Of a stretch of 64,000 nucleotides of DNA, positions 1 to 12,069 are shown one piece after another. The stretch lies in contig OZ024784.1 in assembly GCA_964017065.1 (NCBI GenBank), forward strand, positions 4,879,152-4,943,151. Reading direction: 5' to 3'. Both the position numbers and the translations under genes were made by a program. Position 1 is the stretch's first letter; each line of letters begins with the position of its first letter. This stretch comes from Haliclona indistincta (lineage: Eukaryota > Porifera > Demospongiae > Haplosclerida > Chalinidae). The notes under the pieces are model-generated. The model worked only from the letters and a program-made list of their open reading frames with translations, had not been told where the DNA came from and did not search any database.

Positions 1-2337
1 AAGAGCTTTATGGCAGAGATCACTGAGGTGGATGAGAGTGTAGTCGATGGGCTGGTCAGTTATACACAATGAACAAGCATGCACATGTGTCGCTGCATAC
101 AGGTGAAAGTGTGTGTTGATGTACATCAAAGTGTTGCTGCTAAGTCAAAACAGTTTCTAGCTGAGCTATCACGTCACAACTATGTCACACCAACTAGCTA
201 CCTGGAGCTGTTAGGCACATTTGGGAAGCTGCTGAAATTGAAGATGAATGAGATTAGCACTCATCGCAACAGAACTAAGACTGGTCTCGACAAGGTAGAA
301 GACTACTCTGATATTACTCTCACATTCATTCTACACGTTCCACAGTTGTTGAACACCTCAGAAGAAGTAGCCAAGCTTCAGCAAGAGCTTGAGGAGATGC
401 AGCCATTGCTAGAGCAGGCACAGGTATGATGGACTAATTCTGAAGTACTACACCATTTTACCTCTTTGTTGAAAGATTGAAACAGATCAGACGATGGAAA
501 AGATCGAGAAGGACACAAAGGTTGCAGAGGAAACGAAGATTGTGGTATCAAAGGAAGAGAAGGAAGCTACTACCAAGGCTGAGGAGACACAGACCATTGC
601 TGATGACGCTCAGAGAGATCTTGATGAAGCCTTGCCTGCACTGGTATAGAATATTTTTAATGTTGCCTAGAAAATGTTTCTTTCTCTCTATAGGATGCAG
701 CTCTAGCTAGTCTCAAATCGTTGAATAGGAATGATGTGGTAGAGGTTCGAGCTATGCAGCATCCTCCTGTTGGTGTGAAGCTTGTGATCGAGGCAGTCTG
801 TATCATGAAAGAAGCCAAGCCTAAAAGGGTGGCTGGAGAGAAGGTCGGAACTAAAGTGGATGACTACTGGGAGCCAGGAAAAGCACTGCTCCAGAACCCA
901 GAGAGATTTCTAGAGAGTTTGTTTAAATTTGACAGAGATAATATTCCAGATGCTGTGATTGCTAAAATCCAGCCATACATCGACAATGAAGACTTCACTC
1001 CTGCAGCTATCTCCAAGGTATAGCCAGCAAGATGTGTGTATACTGATTCATGATGTGCTGTGTTCAGGTGTCTAGAGCATGCACATCAATCTGTCAATGG
1101 ACAAGAGCAATGCACAAGTATCACTTTGTAGCTAAAGGTGTTGCTCCTAAAAGAGTAAGAGCACAACATTATCAACACACACTGTAACATGTACTGTTCT
1201 GTATAGGCTAAACTAGCTGAGGCTAAGGCCTCTCTAGAGGAGACACTTCGGATCTTGAATGAGGCTAAGGGAAGACTAAGAGAGGTAGAGGAAGGTATTG
1301 CAGTGCTGCAAGCTACCTATGAAGAGACGTCAGCCAAGAAAGAGGAGCTAGTAAAAAAGTGTTCACTCTGCACAGCAAGACTAGAGCGAGCTGAGAAGGT
1401 TAGTGGTGTAGTCAGTAACCCTTGTGATTGTATGAGTATGGTCATAGCTCATTGGAGGACTAGCTGATGAGAAGGTGAGGTGGGCAGAGTCAGTAGCTGC
1501 TGCAGATAAACACCTTGTGAATGTGACTGGAGATGTAGTGATATCATCAGGTTGTGTTGCCTACCTTGGAGCATTCACGGTTAGACGAACACGTCACTCA
1601 TACACATGCACAAACCCATGTGCTCTCCAGGGGGAATACCGCAGTGACCTCAGCCAAATATGGAAGGAGAAGTTGACTGCATACAATGTTCCCCACACGG
1701 ACTCTTCTAGTCTGATGTCCACTTTTGGTGATCCTGTCAAGATTCGCAGCTGGCAAATATCAGGTCTTCCCAAGGACTCTCTATCTGTTGAAAATGGAGT
1801 CATCACTCAGTTTTCACGACGTTGGCCTCTCTTTATTGATCCCCAGGGACAAGCTAACAAATGGGTGAAGAACATGGTGAGTGTGTGTACAATGAGGTTA
1901 TGGTTCTAATTATCTGGTTTGTATTACAGGAAAAAGATCACAATCTTGATGTCATGAAGCTAACTGACAAGGACTTTTTGCGAAGTCTTGAGAATGCTGT
2001 TCGTTTTGGTAAACCATGTCTTTTAGAGAATGTTGGAGAAGAGCTTGATCCAGCACTGGAACCTATCCTGCTTCAACAGGTCTCTCTCTCTGCCTCTCAT
2101 CAATATCCTACTTCAGTAATATTATTTTCTCACAGACATTCAAGCAGGCTGGTAGCACTGTGATCAAACTCGGTGATTCGGTGATACCCTATCATGACGA
2201 CTTCAAGCTGTACATCACTACCAAGCTGCCTAACCCTCACTACACACCGGAAGTGTCCACTAAAGTCACTCTAGTCAATTTCACTCTATCACCTGGGTGA
2301 GTTAAGAGTTGCTTTATTATGCTACTTGCACTGACAA

Positions 2338-2408
<71 letters not shown>

Positions 2409-5400
2409 CAGTGGTCTGGAGGATCAGTTGTTGTGTATTGTTGTAGCTGAAGAGAGACCTGATTTAGAGGAGGCAAAGAATGCACTCATTGTCAGCAACG
2501 CTAAGATGAAACAAGAGCTAAAGGAGATTGAAGACAAGATCTTATATCGCCTCTCAAACTCTGAGGTCTATAGTACACAATCAATAACTATGTGATTTAT
2601 TATTATTGTGCAAAACTCTCTGTAGGGCAATCCAGTAGATGATGTGGACCTTATTGTAACACTTGAAGCTTCCAAGATTAAGAGTGGAGAGATCAAGCTG
2701 AAGGTGGCAGACGCTGAGAAGACTGAAGTGGAGATTGATCACATTCGCAGCAAGTATATACCAGTAGCAGTGAGAACACGTGTGCTGTTCTTCTGTACCA
2801 CTGACCTGGTGAGTTATGTGAGACTAACAATTAAGGTTGAGAATAAGTATTCGATGTATGTGCGCTTGTGCAAGAATGATGTTTCGTTTATTTTAGGCTA
2901 ATATAGACCCTATGTACCAGTACTCTCTAGAGTGGTTCATTGGAATATTCTTGGGTAGCATTGCCAGTGCAGAGATGTCAGGTCAGTCATTGTTAATAGT
3001 CAGTATCACTTGTATTACCACATGGTCTTCTTTCAGAGGATCTGGATGAGAGAATTGACAACATCAATAGCTACTTCACCTTCAGTCTGTACAGCAATGT
3101 CTGTCGGTCACTGTTTGAGTGTCACAAACTGCTCTTCTCGTTCCTCTTGTGTGTCCGTATACTAATGAATGATAACAAAATTGACATGGTCAGTATACTG
3201 GTACTTGAATATTAATTATTTTTAATAAACACTTTTTCTACAGCATGAGTGGCGGTATCTCATTTCTGGTGGTGGACAGCCATCTAATGAGCTACCCAAC
3301 CCTGCCTCGGAATGGTTGTCTGATCGTTCCTGGTCTGATGTGCTCTCACTAACATCACTGGAACACCTTGCACCAATAGTGGATGAGTTTGCCGAACTGA
3401 AGGATGGATTCAAGAAAATATTTGACAGTCAAGATCCTCACAAGTACGCATTTAGAATAGATAGAGTGCAAGTGAGTGTGATGGTTTCTTGTAGGGAGCC
3501 ACTTCCTGGTCACTGGGACACTGATCTAGTCAGCTTCCAGAAATTGATTGTGTTGAAATGCATTCGAGCAGACAAAGTCACCAATGCAATGCAAGTTAGT
3601 ACAACCCACCCACTGTGATGAATGCTACCATACTGCTGCTGTGTCTCTTCTTCTTCTTCATAGGACTTTGTGTCTAATCAAATAGGGCAACGGTTTATTG
3701 AGCCTCAGACTGCTGACCTATCTATTGCCTACAAGGACTCTTCACCAACTTCTCCTCTCATCTTTGTTCTCTCTGTGGTGAGTACTACCAATGACAATAG
3801 AGTCAGTACTGTACTAATCCACTCTATAGGGTACTGACCCAGCTGCTGACCTTTACAAGTTTGCTGAGGAGATGAAGTTCCAGCGTAAGCTGAGTGCCAT
3901 TTCTCTTGGTCAGGGTCAAGGACCCAGAGCTGAAGCCATGATGAGAAGTGCCATGGACCGTGGACAGTGGGTGTTCTTCCAGAACTGTCATCTCTCTCCT
4001 TCCTGGATGCCTTCTCTTGAGCGACTCATAGAGCAGATTGATCCTAATGCTGTTAGCCTTCCACCACCGCTCATCGTATATGTAGTTTTATACCCTTCTT
4101 ATCTTCTTGCTTAGGTACACAGAGATTTCAGACTGTGGCTAACTAGCATGCCCAGCCCTAAGTTTCCTGTGGCTATTTTACAAAACGGCTCTAAGATGAC
4201 AGTTGAGCCTCCTCGCGGCATCAAGGCTAATCTACTCAAGTCATATACAGGATTCACCAGTGAAATGCTAAACGGTTCAAAGAAAGTAAGAAGGACATTA
4301 TTATATACTTTTGTGTGCATTACTGATCATGACTGCAGGTGTCAGAGTTCAAGTTCCTGCTCTTCAGTCTGTGCTTATTCCATGGAGTCACTATTGAGAG
4401 GAGAAAGTTTGGAGCACTAGGGTTCAACATCCCTTATGAGTTTACTGATGGTGACCTCAGGATCTGCATTAGTCAACTGAGCATGTTCTTGGACGAGTAT
4501 GAGGAGATCCCATTCAAAGTGAGCTATTGAGATGAGTACAACTACCAATGCAGTTCATATTATGGAGTGCAGGTGCTGCAGTACACTGCCGGTCACATCA
4601 ACATGGGTGGTAGAGTGACTGATGACTGGGACCGCAGATGCATTATGAACATACTCAATGACTTCTACTCTCCAGTGGTACTGAATGAGACCCATGTCTT
4701 CTCTGAGAGTGCAATCTATCGTAACCTACCGTCTGAATCTGACCACCAGGTACACATTATATACTCTTGGTGTATATAATACTGATTTTCACTGAGGCAT
4801 TAGTTGACATTTTCTCTTTGCTTTTTCTAGGACTACATGAAGTATATTCGTGGTCTCCCTATCAACGACACACCAGAGATATTTGGACTGCATGACAATG
4901 CTAACATCACATATGCACTAAATGAAACCTTTCAACTGCTCAACAACATTGTGCTCCTTCAACCTCGCTCATCCAGTGATGGAGGCTTATCTCGAGAAGA
5001 GGTCAGAGAGTCAGAGTTTAAACTACACTTTTATTTTGTTACTATTGTGTGCAGGTTGTTGAGAATACTGCAAAGAAAATTCTAGAGCAAGTTCCTGCAC
5101 CTATTCCTCTGGAGCCAGTAACGGAGAAATATCCTGTCAAATACGAGGAGTCCATGAACACTGTCTTAATACAAGAGGTGTGAGCATACAGGTTGATGTG
5201 TACAGCTGTATAATCCTCTCTCCTCGATGCTCAGGTGATTCGTTATAATAGACTGCTATGTGAGATTCAGTCCACACTGAAGGACTTGTTGAAGGCACTA
5301 AAGGGTTTGGTAGTCATGTCTCAGTCACTGGAAACCATGTTCAACAGCCTGTACAATAACAGTGTTCCTAAACAATGGGCTGATAAGGTAAGTGAGTACT

Positions 5401-6161
5401 AGTGCGTAATTATTTCATAATCTTGTATTTCATGATATGCAGGCATATCCTTCACTGAAACCACTAGCTTCTTGGGTAACTGACTTGGTGGCTAGAATCA
5501 AGTTCATTCAGGGCTGGATTGACAACGGCATACCTCCTGTAAGTATCAAAATGCTTTACTTTACTAATCTTTCTTTGCCAACCAGGCATTCTGGATATCT
5601 GGATTCTTCTTCCCACAAGCATTCTTGACTGGCACTTTACAGAACTATGCTAGAAGAGCTGTCATATCTATTGATGTTATTTCCTTTGATTTCAAGGCAA
5701 GTTACAAAAATTGCATAAAATAATTATTTTTTTCTTCGATCAGGTTGTAGATAAAAGCATTGACTCACTGAAAGAGCGACCAGAGAGTGGTTGCTATATC
5801 TATGGTCTGTTTGTGGAAGGAGCACGTTGGGATTCAGATGCATTTGAGCTGTCTGAGTCGCGTCCCAAGGAGCTATACACAGACATGCCCGTCATGTGGT
5901 TGATACCTACAGCTAACAGGAAGCAACCAGATACAGGAATATACCTGTGTCCTGTGTACAAGACCTTAACTAGAGCAGGTGAGAACAACAGCTTTCTGTG
6001 CTAACAGCTATCATGATTTTTGTGGTATCTCTCTTGTAGGCACATTGTCTACAACAGGACATTCCACAAACTATGTTGTGGCAGTTGAAGTTCCTTCCAG
6101 TAAGCCACAGTTTCACTGGATAAAGAGAGGAGTAGCTCTGCTGTGTGCTCTCAACTACTAA
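1..6161 (+). CDS. Axonemal dynein heavy chain, 3' part (DNAH3/7/12 type)
   Basis: Motor subunit of ciliary inner-arm dynein; it hydrolyses ATP and walks on axonemal microtubules. The window opens inside the gene, so the tail and AAA1 to AAA3 are missing. The spliced product starts at the end of AAA4, where [10 protein letters not shown] is the conserved block. Stalk helices and the microtubule-binding domain follow at about 240-1400, with [18 protein letters not shown] in the CC1/MTBD region. AAA5 has [17 protein letters not shown] and [22 protein letters not shown]6 contains [19 protein letters not shown] and [13 protein letters not shown], and the C-terminal domain ends GRGVALLC-style as [12 protein letters not shown]. 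Exons such as 1-54, 103-294, 345-423 and 1622-1875 join in frame across GT-AG introns. A polyadenylation signal AATAAA lies at 6249. Assignment to the single-headed inner-arm group rests on remembered family similarity; the exact paralogue is unresolved. Confidence 0.93.
2341..2406. repeat. (CT)33 microsatellite in a dynein intron
   Basis: A pure CT dinucleotide run of 66 bases ends directly before the 3' splice site TTGCAG of the next dynein exon. It therefore doubles as the polypyrimidine tract of that intron. Confidence 0.98.
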
Positions 6162-6332
6162 CATTCTGTAACCCCAAACCACTGCATGAACAAACAGTTT
6201 TATGGTGATAAAAATTAACTGCTGTATTATTTATCAGTGCCTATGAAAAATAAATAATTCTATTGAAGACTGATGATAGTTTTTGGTGATATGTGAGTAT
6301 TGTATTGTCATAGTGGCTACTGCTAGTGTCTA

Positions 6333-9300
6333 TCACAGCACATGCTTGCTACCGTCTTGTTTCTGTTGAAGCACTTTCTCCTCTCTCAGTTGCTCTGCTT
6401 CACTTTGCAGCCATCGTAACTTAGCCTGCAATCGAACATAAAACACTTCATACATGGTTATCACACAGCCTTACCAGTGCCAAAGCAATGTGATTTCTAG
6501 GATCGCTGACACGTCGAACAGGAACCTAAGACAGCAGCAGTAATCATTCAAAGATGTATGTGTCATTACACTGTACCTCAGTGCCTGGCTTGAGACCCAT
6601 CTTAGTGACAAGACAATTCACCTCATCTTCAACACATTGAAACAATCTCTAAAAGAGTTTAGTCAAACAGTACTGATTATGTAAATCGAGTACATACCTC
6701 GTGCTCTTCTGTCTGTTTCTCTGCAAGGGAAAGTTGATTGAGCAGTCGATGAACCTCTTCAGCATGTGCCTCTGACAGCTCCCTCTCTAGACCAGCTGCC
6801 TGGTATACAAAATGAAATAATCATAGAATCTACTAGGTACAAGGAATGTTTGCTGCACTAAAGAATGAACTTGGTACACAGCTACATACAGAACTTGGTA
6901 CATACAGAACTCAGTTTATGCACTAAACAGCCCGAATGGCATACTACTACCTAACCTTCTCAGTATAATGTGCTTTTACTTTTTGGTACTTTCTCAGTAG
7001 TTTCTCAGAGTCATTTTGAGATCTGCATAACAATGTGTACGTATAGGTTAACACAAGCACAAATCTACGTACAGTGAGACCCCCCGTGGCTAATCCGAGC
7101 CTCTGAATTGCGGACACCCCGTTTTAAAGGACACAAAATGTGGGCATCAGCCGATGACGAGTGTATATTTTAACCATTAAAAAGAGGGCACCCCGTTAAT
7201 CAGGACAAAACTTGAAGTCCCAATGGAGGTTCCACTGTAACTCAGTGTTGTACTCAGATCATTTCATTCACAATAAAAAATGCTCCTTCCATTGCAGAAA
7301 ATTTTACCATAATTAACTAACACACGGCAGTGGCCATGGTGATTGTGCTAAAAATAAGCACTCAAGCCTCCTGAATATGAAATTTAACGAAATAATATTA
7401 ATTTTCCCTCCTGTCATTGCAGACGCTTTGTTTCACAGTACATCAGAATAATAATAACTTCTTGTAAGACTGCAATCACAAGTTACCTTGATAAGTCTTT
7501 CCCTAGCTTGTCCTGCTCATCTAGAAACTTGCCTTGCTGTATCCTCACTGCTCTCAGCATTGACTGACCATCAGCTACCTGCAGCTGTAGCTCAGTCACT
7601 TGCTGTCTCTGAATGGAGAGCTGGTGAGAGTGTTCCTCTTTGAGCTGTTGAGTTGCTGCGAGATGCTGTTGCTAAGAGACAAGGTGTGTGTGAGTGAGGC
7701 AGTGTGTTACAGCCACTACCTTAAGCAGACTAATTTCTTGCACATACTTCTGCTCAAGATCTTTCGCAGCTATTTTGCTCTGCGAAAATCAGTACACGAG
7801 TGAGTATGTGCATAGTGCATTCCCTCACTTGGTGAAGATCAGCTTTCAAACAAATCATCTGTTCTTGCAAATTCTGTGAAAAGAACAGACTGTAGTAATA
7901 ATTGTATGTACAAATCAATAACTCACCTCTGACACACTCAGTCTATCGCTCAGTAGCTTTTCTTTCTCTGCCTCAGCCACACCTATCAGCTCCTGTGCCT
8001 GAAAGAAACAGTGCATTATTCTATACTCGGTGCACAGTACCTGCTTATACTGCTGCTGTCTGTGAGTGTTGGTTATCTCTAACTGTTGTAACTGCATTGC
8101 ATGGATAAACAGTGTAGGACACCACACAGTACTGGTACCTTTAGCTCACAGTCAGAGCATTGCTGCTCAAGTCTGCTCATTTTTTCCTGAATACCAAGAG
8201 ATTTTTATTCAATGACTTGCAGGTAACTAACCAAAACTCTTTCCTTCTCTTCCTGAGTCTTCACAAGTTGCTGCTGTATAACCTGGCAACGTGCCTTGTA
8301 GCTCTGCAGTAGCTCCAATGTTGATTGGAGATTTTCCTGTTTCTGTTGTACACAATCTTCTAGCTGCTGAATTTGGCTCTGGGTTGGTGAAGAGTGTGGA
8401 ATAATGCATATGAGGGCAACACTAGCTAATACTTACTACTAGAACTCCCTTTTCCTCAAGCACTTTCTGTAGCTTAGTTATCACTATTTGAAACTGGTCA
8501 ATCAAATTATTATTGCTCTGGCCGTGAGCCAAGCCAAATTTCTCTGTCAGTTCTCGCATTTCTCTCTTCACTTCCCGAAACAGTGCATCTTTTTCTCTTA
8601 GTTCAGCACTAAGCAAGCCATTCCTTTTTTTCTCGATTTCTAGAAGACTGGATAGTTGTGTTTCTGCTTGACTTACTCTTTCTATCAACTGATCTGTGGC
8701 TGATTGTAAAGGTGGAGATTCCATCAGTGGATTCAAACGTGGAGGTAGTTTTGACGGAGTGGTTGGGTGGTTGTCTTGAAATGAGTTTGAGTGAGTAGTA
8801 AGTCGATGCTCTAGTTGCGATAGTCTATCAGCTAACTGTGTGTTCCTGCTGTGTGTTGTGTAATAATGATTTGAGATTTCAAGTACACTGTAATGGCTGT
8901 TCTACCTAGTGATGAATTGCTGTTCTCTTTGAGCTGCTTGCTGCTTCAATAGGGCATCCTAGCAGATGCATACATATTCATACATACGCTGATAAAAGAA
9001 GCTTGCCTTCACAGCAGCCATTTCTTCTTTCAACTGTACTACTCCTGTGTTCTCCCTCCACAGACCATCTCTGACAGATAGTGGTGGAGGTGATGAGCGT
9101 GGACTAACGCCTTCCCTATCACCAAGCGACTTGTGAAGAGCACCTAGTAACTTGGAGTTATCTAGTTCCATCCTAATAAGGGTTTTGATTTAGCACTTAG
9201 CACCATTTTGAGTCTCTTTACCTCTCTCTTGCAAGCCTTTCTCTTTCCAGCTCATTTCTTAGTCTCAGATTATCAACTTCAGCTGGCGAGAGAGCCTGAG

Positions 9301-9628
9301 AGCAACAATACATTGTGTTAGTGAACAATACAAGGTGTGTTTACTGTGACTACAGCTACATGCTAACAGCGTTGGGAGGCTCGTGGTGTCTAGACAGCGC
9401 CCTATACTCGCTCAGCAGCTGCTCATTCTCGTGCATCAGTCTGTCTGTTTCGTACAAGGTTCCAGTCAAATCCTCAACCTGATGAGCGAATGAACGTTAT
9501 TTGCAGTGCCAACGTCAACATGTACAATCAGTACATGCACTAACTTGCTGTACAGCATCATGTCGTCTATTGCTGTGCTGCGGAGCGGCTCTTGTCCTCC
9601 TAGAGGACGTGTTACCTCTCGTAGCCAT
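6333..9628 (-). CDS. Coiled-coil protein, unidentified (possibly centrosomal/ciliary)
   Basis: Multi-exon gene on the minus strand, convergent with dynein (171 bases between stops). The start chosen is the ATG at 9628, giving a basic leader MATRGNTSSRRTRAAPQHSN. Next comes VEDLTGTLYETDRLMHENEQ, then long heptad-rich, Q/E-rich segments, for example the exon around 8440-8850 with IERVSQAETQLSSLLEIEKK. The C-terminus has a less coiled, conserved-looking block (LFQCVEDEVNCLVTKMGLKP, then VPVRRVSDPRNHIALALAKL), ending in KQDGSKHVL. No enzymatic domain or membrane segment is seen. A centrosome or cilium role is only suggested by architecture. One intron appears to use a GC donor near 9006, and an intron holds a small inverted-repeat element at 7072-7237. 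Confidence 0.8.
7072..7237. mobile_element. Candidate MITE with TA target duplication (Tigger/pogo-like ends)
   Basis: The 5' end CAGTGAGACC and the 3' end GGTTCCACTG form imperfect terminal inverted repeats. Both ends are flanked by TA (7070-7071 and 7238-7239). The element is 166 bases long with no coding capacity. TA duplication and CAGTGGAACC-type ends are typical of pogo/Tigger-derived non-autonomous elements. It sits in an intron of the coiled-coil gene. Confidence 0.72.
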
Positions 9629-10196
9629 GTCTACTCATCTTCAAACGAAGCCGCCTTTGCACCTCCGGAGATCCAGCCACGCCCACTTTCTTGCAAGTGG
9701 GCGCGTCCATGGCGTCCACGCCTTTAGCTGCTAGCTTCTGAATACTCCTTTCTTCTCCTTTCAGTTGTTAGCTAGTGTCATTGTTCATCGTTTCGTCTCT
9801 GCTGTTGTGACATGTGTTCTGATAAAAGGAGATGTAAGTTATCTGTTCGTGTAGTTGGCTCTGATTGAGCTCAGTTTCTCGTGGATTCTTGAGCCCTATT
9901 CACAATCGCCAAATAAGGCAGGAAGTAGCCTAACAAGACGCCTCATCCCCAAACGTCTCTCATAGGGACGAGGCTCTGTGTCAGAGCTACTGCATTATTA
10001 GCACGTGAATATCACACCATTGCTGCCTGTATATAGTGTGCAGCACACGCGCTGAGATTCTTGTTGTAGTGCAAAGATTTGTACATAGCATAATTTCAAA
10101 CGTTAGATATAAGTTAGTTGCATGCAATATTGGTATCACAGGTTTTAGTGCAAGTGGTCTTCCCTTAGGGCTCAAAATACTCCACCAGCAACTGTC
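9629..10196. promoter_or_regulatory. Divergent intergenic region (coiled-coil gene / SLC25A21 copy 1)
   Basis: About 570 bases separate the two start codons, which point away from each other. It should hold both promoters and 5' leaders. I see no clear TATA box and no longer conserved frame. Confidence 0.5.
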
Positions 10197-11793
10197 ATGG
10201 CTACAGCAGAGGCATCCACAGCATCTTCACCCAGCACTGTAGTGAGCAGGGAACATCCCATGGAGAGCATTCCTCCCTCTCATCCTCTGAGAAATGCACT
10301 GCGACAGATAGTTGCTGGAGGTTCTGCAGGTAAGCAGCAGCTAGTACTGATTGGTGCATCACTAATGCATTATGTCAAATTTTTGCAGGTTTAGTTGAAA
10401 TCAGTCTAATGCATCCACTGGATGTAATCAAGACAAGGTGTGATCATATTATAATAGTCTTCAGACAGACTCACGATGCTCTCTTGCATGTGTTCAGATT
10501 CCAGATTCAACGTGGTGATATTGGTGACCCCAATCGGTACAACTCACTGCTGGACTGTGTGAAGAAGATGGCACGAAACGAAGGGTAGTGATTGTCCGAG
10601 TTAGTTACTTCGGAGCCGTCAGTGCAGGTTTGGCAGCCATTGATATTCTTACATTGCACAGGGTGTTATCACTTTACAAGGGAGTTGTTCCACCGTTGCT
10701 GGCAGAAACTCCAAAGAGAGCAACAAAGGTGAAACAATTGGTTGAAAAGGGGTGTGTAGTGTTGACTAAAAAAGGTCAAATCTCAATATTTTTGTAGCAT
10801 GACCACATTAGCAGATTAACAGCTCTGTGTTTACACATTGCATTGTGTCACCTTTACTTGAGGTTCTTGGTTTTCTGTAGTTTTTCTCATTTGAGCAGTA
10901 CAAGTCACTGCTCACTGTGGATGGAAGAATTGGTCCCTGGGTGAGTCTCTTCAACAATGGAGTAGTGTGTACTGTTTGATTTTTCAGGGACTGGTTCTTG
11001 CTGGTCTGGGCTCAGGGTTAACTGAAGGTGCTATGATAACACCATTTGAGAGAGTGAAGGTTTCACTTCAGGCTCAGAGAACACGAATTGCTGAGGTAAC
11101 TATTGATCGACAAACAGCTGCAGAGGAACTGTTGCTTGGTTCCTCATGTTCTTGCTATGACAATGTTCTTTCATTTACAGGCACCTAGCACTTGGTCTCA
11201 TGCTAGATGCATCATAAAGCAGGATGGACTTGGTACCAGAGGAATCCTGAAGGGACTGACTGCTACTTTACTTCGGCATGGTGTATGGAACACTGTGTAT
11301 TTTGGTTTCTACCATAATGTCAAAGACATAATCCTTCCAGAAGTGAGCCAACTATTCTGCCGTGAATTTTTTTTATTTTGTCTGTGTCTACAGAACCCTT
11401 CACTGTCGAGCAGACTGCTGGTTGGGTTTTTAGCTGGTTCCTTAGCTAGCACTGTGAATATACCATTTGACGTAGCCAAGAGCAGGATACAGGGACCACA
11501 ACCAGCTGGACACCCAGACAAGTATCGCACTGCACTGAGGACTGTAGCTTTGGTTTATAAGGAAGAAGGGTAAGTCAGAAAGCTTCTTAAATTCCACTTC
11601 TACGCATTCTCTTGTTTTCAGGTTATTCGCTCTTTATAAAGGTCTTTTTCCTAAAATATTAAGGCTTGGTCCAGGTCTGTATTATTGTTGTGTTAGAATA
11701 CTCTCTTTTACTGCTATGTATTCTGCAGGTGGAGGAATTATGCTAGTTGTGTATGAACAGATGTCTAACTGGTTGAAAAATCACGGATTTTAA
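10197..11793 (+). CDS. SLC25A21: Mitochondrial 2-oxodicarboxylate carrier, copy 1
   Basis: Inner-membrane exchanger of the SLC25 family. The vertebrate orthologue exchanges 2-oxoadipate and 2-oxoglutarate in lysine/tryptophan catabolism. About nine to ten exons give three mitochondrial-carrier repeats. Repeat 1 has RQIVAGGSAGLVEISLMHPL then DVIKTRFQIQRGD. Repeat 2 has AGLGSGLTEGAMITPFERVK. Repeat 3 has LAGSLASTVNIPFDVAKSRI then QGPQPAGHPDKYRTA. PX[DE]XX[KR] signatures are visible as PLDVIK, PFERVK and PFDVAK. Blocks such as LAETPKRATK and KGLTATLLRHGVWNTVYFGF match SLC25A21 rather than other carriers. The N-terminus is about 30 residues longer and polar. The start is the first ATG of the frame. 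A second copy follows in the same orientation 276 bases downstream. Confidence 0.93.
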
Positions 11794-12069
11794 CCCATCA
11801 TTGATTTTTATAATTATTATTGGCACTAGGTTGACTATAACATTATTTATTGTGAAAAGTTTTAATGCACACAGTTTTAATACACACAACATAATTATAA
11901 TGATTGTTAATTTTTGCACTGTATCATCTATAAAAGGAAGACAATGCTTCATACATGATCATAGTTTTATAACTGATTGTTAGTTTACGCGGTCATCATC
12001 ATTATTTTGTGCTTCCTGCATACTCGTACATGACTGGTGTAGCTGTCGGGCAAATGAAAAGTGTCCATC

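Noticed and set aside
2240..2485. Minus-strand frame with a run of Arg-Glu repeats
   Set aside because: It is the antisense translation of the CT microsatellite and flanking dynein exon/intron; it has no gene-like structure.
9501..9734. Two overlapping plus-strand frames near the coiled-coil gene start
   Set aside because: They overlap the first minus-strand exon and its upstream region, and neither shows domains or splice continuity.
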